From contig JAMZAV010000916.1 in the NCBI GenBank assembly GCA_024449915.1, forward strand, positions 62,001-126,000: a DNA stretch of 64,000 bases, written 5' to 3'. Below, piece by piece: positions 59,901 to 64,000 of the stretch. The stretch's first letter is position 1. Every line of letters starts with the position of its first letter. The notes below the pieces were generated by a model. The model was not told where the DNA came from and searched no databases. It worked only from the letters and a program-made list of their open reading frames with translations. This stretch comes from Sweltsa coloradensis (Eukaryota; Arthropoda; Insecta; Plecoptera; Chloroperlidae). The translations under genes were made by a program, and so were the position numbers.

Positions 59901-59979
59901 CAATCAACATTGAGCGCTTGAAGCTCGTTGAGGTCTCAAACCAATCAGATGCGTACACAGCCTCACCCACTGCTGCACT
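56928..59979 (-). CDS. odorant receptor OR-B, last two exons only
   Basis: A second 7tm_6 receptor on the opposite strand. Exon 6 at 59979-59824 (156 nt, same as OR-A) encodes SAAVGEAVYASDWF ... KRSMLIVMTRANRP ... FKYFSE, nearly identical to OR-A exon 6, with a ctcag acceptor and a GTAAGG donor. Exon 7 at 56987-56928 (60 nt, same as OR-A) encodes VANLAFKTSAN ... FSNRK and a TAA stop after a ctgttttag acceptor. Both junctions are phase 0. Exons 1-5 must lie beyond 64000, across the acceptor array. The intron between exons 6 and 7 holds two GAGCGAAGCG repeats. Whether the true acceptor is still used among dozens of copies cannot be told. Confidence 0.8.
57240..58050. other. OR-B intron 6, nothing recognised
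   Basis: No recognisable coding region or clear repeat. Lies between OR-B exon 7 and the repeat at 58056. Confidence 0.45.
58056..58662 (+). repeat. GAGCGAAGCG-ended repeat with ~150-bp internal units
   Basis: Starts gcgttgttggatgagcgtaa and ends cgctacgctcgctacgctctcc. Three internal units of about 150 bp (aaattgcgattttcatgaga). In tandem with the next copy. Confidence 0.7.
58676..59246 (+). repeat. GAGCGAAGCG-ended repeat, tandem copy
   Basis: Same start (gcgttgttggatgagcgtaa) and end (cgctcgctacgctcatccaa), with two internal units. Confidence 0.7.
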
Positions 59980-60608
59980 CTGAGACAATAATACGACATC
60001 TGGTTAATAGATAGCAGCACTGTCTACTGCCGAAGCTCGCCAAAGTTCCACAACCAATCAGATGCGTACACAGCCTCACCCACTGCTGCACTCTGAGACA
60101 ATAAAACAACACCTGGTCAATAGATAGCAGCACTGTCTACTGCTGAACCAATCAGATGCGTACACAGCCTCGCCCACTGCTTCCGCTCTGAGACAATAAT
60201 ACAACACCTTGTCAAAATGCGCACTGTCTACTACTGAAAGGCGAGGTCTCAAACCAATCGAGGACACACCTCACCACTGCTGCACTCTAGACCCAAAAAA
60301 ACACCTTGTCAATAGATAGCAGCACCGCTACTGCTGAACTCGGAAAGGGTCCCAGCCAATCAAAAACGTACACCCTCGCCCCTGCTGCGCTCTGGACAAT
60401 AATACAACCTTGTCAATAGATAGCACACTGTCCGCTGCTGAAGCTCGTCGAGGCCCCGACCAATCAATCGTACACAGCCTCCCCACTGCTGCCTCTGAGA
60501 CTAAACCAGTGTTTAAAATAGAAAAGCACCCTGTCTACTGCTGAAGATCGTCGAGGGCTCAAACCCAAACAGATGCTACACAGCCTCCCCCTGCGCCTCT
60601 AGACAAAC

Positions 60609-61072
60609 ACTACGTTTACCCCGGTCTAGTCCGGCTTACACTGGGGCCGGTTTCATCTACCGAGGTTTTATCAAAAAAACTTTTCCGCCTACCTAGCCAA
60701 TTTTAAGCCGAACTAGCCCGCCTGCTAAACCTACAGAAAAGCGGGTTTTAAACCCCTTAATTTACCAAAAAAAAGTTTTTAAGAACCAATTTTTTAAAAG
60801 AGCATATTATATTGTCTTTATGACGGTTTGCATGGGACCATATCTCGCCCGATTTTTTTAGAGCGGCACCTGGATACTCAAATCTTACTCATCAAGTTGC
60901 AGTGAAGTGTTTATAACTGCACAGTTGTTTTTAAGCGGGCTAAATCTTGGGGAAAAGGTCTAGATCGTTTTTCCCCTCTGGGCCGACTCACAGGTTTATC
61001 CAAACCATGTAGGCCGGGCCCAGACTAGGCCGCTCCAGTGTAAGCCGGCTAGAGCCTGTGGTAAACGAGGTA
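60609..61072. mobile_element. MITE inserted in the array
   Basis: The ends acgtttaccccggtctagtc ... ccggcttacactgg and ccagtgtaagccggctagag ... ggtaaacg are inverted copies, about 460 bp. It interrupts one array unit. Confidence 0.7.
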
Positions 61073-61816
61073 AAGGGCCAGTTTTTATAAAAAGATAGCA
61101 GCACTGTTATGCTAAGCCCTCAGGCCCTGAGCCAATAGATGTTTACAAAGCCTTGACCACATGCTGCACTCTAGACAATAAAAACCAGTTTTATAAAAAG
61201 AAGCAGCACTGTCTACTGCTGAAAATCGTTGAGGGCTCAAACCAAACAGATCTACAAGCCCCACCCACTGCGCGCTCTGAGCAAAAAGACCAGTGTTTTA
61301 AAATAGATAGCGCATGTCTACTGCTGAAGCCCTCGAGGTCTCAAAAACCCAAAAAGATGGTTCACAAAACCTGACCCACTGCTGCACTCGAACAAAAAAC
61401 CCTTTTTTATAAAAGGTAGCGCACTGTCTCTGCTGAAAATCGTTGAGGGCTCAAACCCAAAAAATGTGTACCAGCCTCACCCACTGCTGCACTCTGAGAC
61501 AATAAAAAGTGTTTTTAAAAAATAAGCACTGGGGCCCCACGCTGAAAACGTCGAGGCCCCGGCCAACAATGTTTCAAAGCCTTGACCCCTGCTGCACCTG
61601 AAAAATAAACCGTGTTTATAGTAGATAGCCACTGTCTACTGCTGAATCGTCGAGGGCTCAAACCCAATAAAATGTGTACACAGCCTCACCCCTGCGCACT
61701 CTGAGACCTAAAACCCCGTGTTTATAAATAGTACACACTGTCTCGCTGGCTCGTCGAGGCCCTGAGCCAATAGATGTTTACAAAGCCTTGACCCTGCTGC
61801 ACTCGAACAAAAACCC

Positions 61817-62020
<204 letters not shown>

Positions 62021-64000
62021 AATGTTAGGTCTCAAAACAATAAAATTGTCAAACCCCCCTCACCCCCCACTCTGGCCCTTTTTTTTTCCATTTTATAAAA
62101 AAGATGCAGCCTGTCACTGCTGAAAACTCTAAAGGCCCCACCCAAACAGATGTTTACAAGCCTACCCCTGCTGCACTCTGAGACAATAAGAACCCGGTTT
62201 TTAAAAGATAGCAGCACTGTCTACTGCTGAAGCTCGTTGAGGCCCCCAAAAAATGATGTTTTAAAGCCCGCCCCCCCGCTGCACTCTGAGACAAAAAGAC
62301 CAGGTTTATAAAAATAGCAGCCTTCTTAAGCGAAAATCTTTCCCCCTTTAAACCCCAACAAAGTTTCAAAACCTTTACCATCTGGTTAAAATAAGAACAT
62401 GTTTTAAAATGTGAGCCTCACCCAGATGCGAGGCCCCCCAATCGATTAACATAAAAAATCTGTTAACAAAAAGACCCTGTTTTAAAAAAATAGCGCAGGG
62501 TTTCCTTTTCTCAGGCTCAAAACCAATAAAAAAAGGACACCCTAAAGTGCACCTACAATAAGACCGTTTTTTAAAAAAAGATGCGCCCCCCCCGGCTTTA
62601 AAAATGAACCCCTGGGGTTTAAAAAAATAAGATGTTACCGCCCCAATGTGGTCTAACAAAAAGAAGTGTTTTTTTAAAATTGCCACGCTATCTGAGCCTT
62701 TGAGGGTTAAAAATAAAATTGGACACGCCCACCCACTGCGAACTCTGAGGAAAAAACAGTGTTTTTAAAAATACCACTGTTTGCTTGCCTAGGTTTAAAA
62801 AATAAGATGTCACGCTACCCCGGATCTGAACAATAAAAAGTGTTTAAAATAAAGCGCCTTTAGCAAACCGTGATCCAAAAATAAGGGGTTTTCCACCTAA
62901 CCCCTGCCCCGCATCGAGGCAAAAACCCCTGTTTAAAAAAAGAACAGTTTTTTATGTGAAACCGTCATCTAAACCTAGTTGTCACAGTCACCCCTCCACT
63001 CTGGGAAAAATAAAACCCAGTGTTTATAAAAATAGAGGGACTGTCCGAAAATCTTTAGGGCTAAACCAAACAAAGTGTAACCGCCTCACCCACGCCCCTG
63101 GCTAAAACAGGTTTTAAAAGATAGCAGCACTGTCTACTGTGAAGCTCTTGATGTTCCAAACCCAAACAGGGTACCCCGCCCCCCCCTGCTGCCTCTGGAG
63201 ACAATAAACCTTTTTAATAATAGCAGCACTGTCTACTGCTGAAGCCGTTTAGGTCTCAAAAAAATCAGATGTGACAAGCCTCCCCACTGCTGCACTCTGA
63301 GACAAAAAGACCCGTGTTATAAATGATAGCGCACTTCTTGGAAGTGTTGGTCCAAACCCAAACAAGGACACAGCCCCCCCCCTCTGACCTAGACAAAAAA
63401 GGTTTTATAAAAATAAACCCTGTTACTGCTGAAGCGTTGAGGGGTCAAACCAATCAAAGTTACAAAACCCCCATGCTGCCCTGAGACAATAAGACCCGGT
63501 TTTTAAATAGAAACAGCACTGCTAGCTGAAGCTCTCGAGGCCCCACCAAAACGATTTTTTAAAATTGACCAGTGTTAGAAATAAGGACATGTTTTAAAAA
63601 AAACGCCGTTAGTGGGTCTTTTAGGTCAAAACCAAAAATGTGTCACCCTACCCCCTTGGGAATTAAAATAAACAGTGTTTATTGAAGCAGCCCGTCACGT
63701 GGGAAACCCCCCTTTGGCTCAAAACAATAGAGTGTTTAAACCTAATTGGGCCCCCGAACAATGACCATTTTTAAAAGTGAAACCCGTCAATCAAAATTTA
63801 GGCTCAAACCAACATTGCCCCGCCTCACCCCTGGCATTGGAAAATGAAAAGTTAAAAAAGTCACCTTCTACTGTAAGACGGAGGTCTCAAACCCAAACAG
63901 TGGTACACAGCCCACCCACTGCTATCTGAGACAATAAGACCAAATGTTTATAAAAGATAGCAGCACTGTCTACTGCTGAAGATCTTGAGGTCCTGATCCA

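Overview
The window is nuclear DNA from an insect. The evidence is two genes of the insect-specific odorant receptor (7tm_6) family, a tandem pair of secreted immune-type genes ending in the six-cysteine/chymotrypsin arrangement of insect modular serine proteases, spliced exons with GT..AG borders, and a heavy load of eukaryotic transposons (BEL/Pao, Penelope, LINE, hAT-like and foldback elements). The species cannot be named from this sequence.

Layout. 1-7.1 kb is gene-free and packed with foldback elements, one hAT-like MITE and tRNA-like SINE pieces. 7.2-17.7 kb (+) is a seven-exon odorant receptor (OR-A). Its fifth intron holds a 6.1-kb transposon with 1.3-kb terminal inverted repeats, a broken ORF of an uncharacterised animal transposon family and a stray Copia fragment. 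17.9-26.7 kb is a decayed BEL/Pao retrotransposon: a 15-bp minisatellite, an LTR split by a 2.8-kb DNA element, then gag/pol with several breaks and no 3' end. 26.8-32.6 kb (-) is immune gene A (signal peptide, three Ig-type domains, one six-Cys domain, then a stop). 33-36.4 kb holds two LINE 3' ends and a trinucleotide microsatellite. 36.7-47.2 kb (-) is immune gene B, the longer paralogue: signal peptide, three Ig domains, two six-Cys CCP/Wonton-like domains and a trypsin-fold catalytic domain. 47.8-56 kb is transposon-rich, with a second copy of the BEL LTR split by a Penelope element, followed by the same 15-bp minisatellite. 56.9-60.0 kb (-) holds the last two exons of a second odorant receptor (OR-B). 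From 59.98 kb to the window end is a roughly 4-kb tandem array whose unit is the splice acceptor plus the first codons of that OR exon.

How parts relate. Genes A and B arose by segmental duplication: exon phases (all 1-1), intron contents and TATA promoters match. The paralogues serve as empty sites for each other, which fixes target duplications for a hAT-like MITE in B and a CCC..GGG element in A. Gene A lost the splice donor after its six-Cys domain and stops four codons later. The BEL element abuts it just downstream, so A would make a protease-less secreted protein. OR-A carries one extra copy of the acceptor/exon unit and OR-B dozens, which suggests that the satellite grew from an OR splice junction.

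Caveats. Several breaks look like assembly indels: a G-run one base short in gene B, an exactly 200-base T run, and erratic short homopolymers in the 60-64 kb array. Genes A and B could therefore be more intact than they read here.
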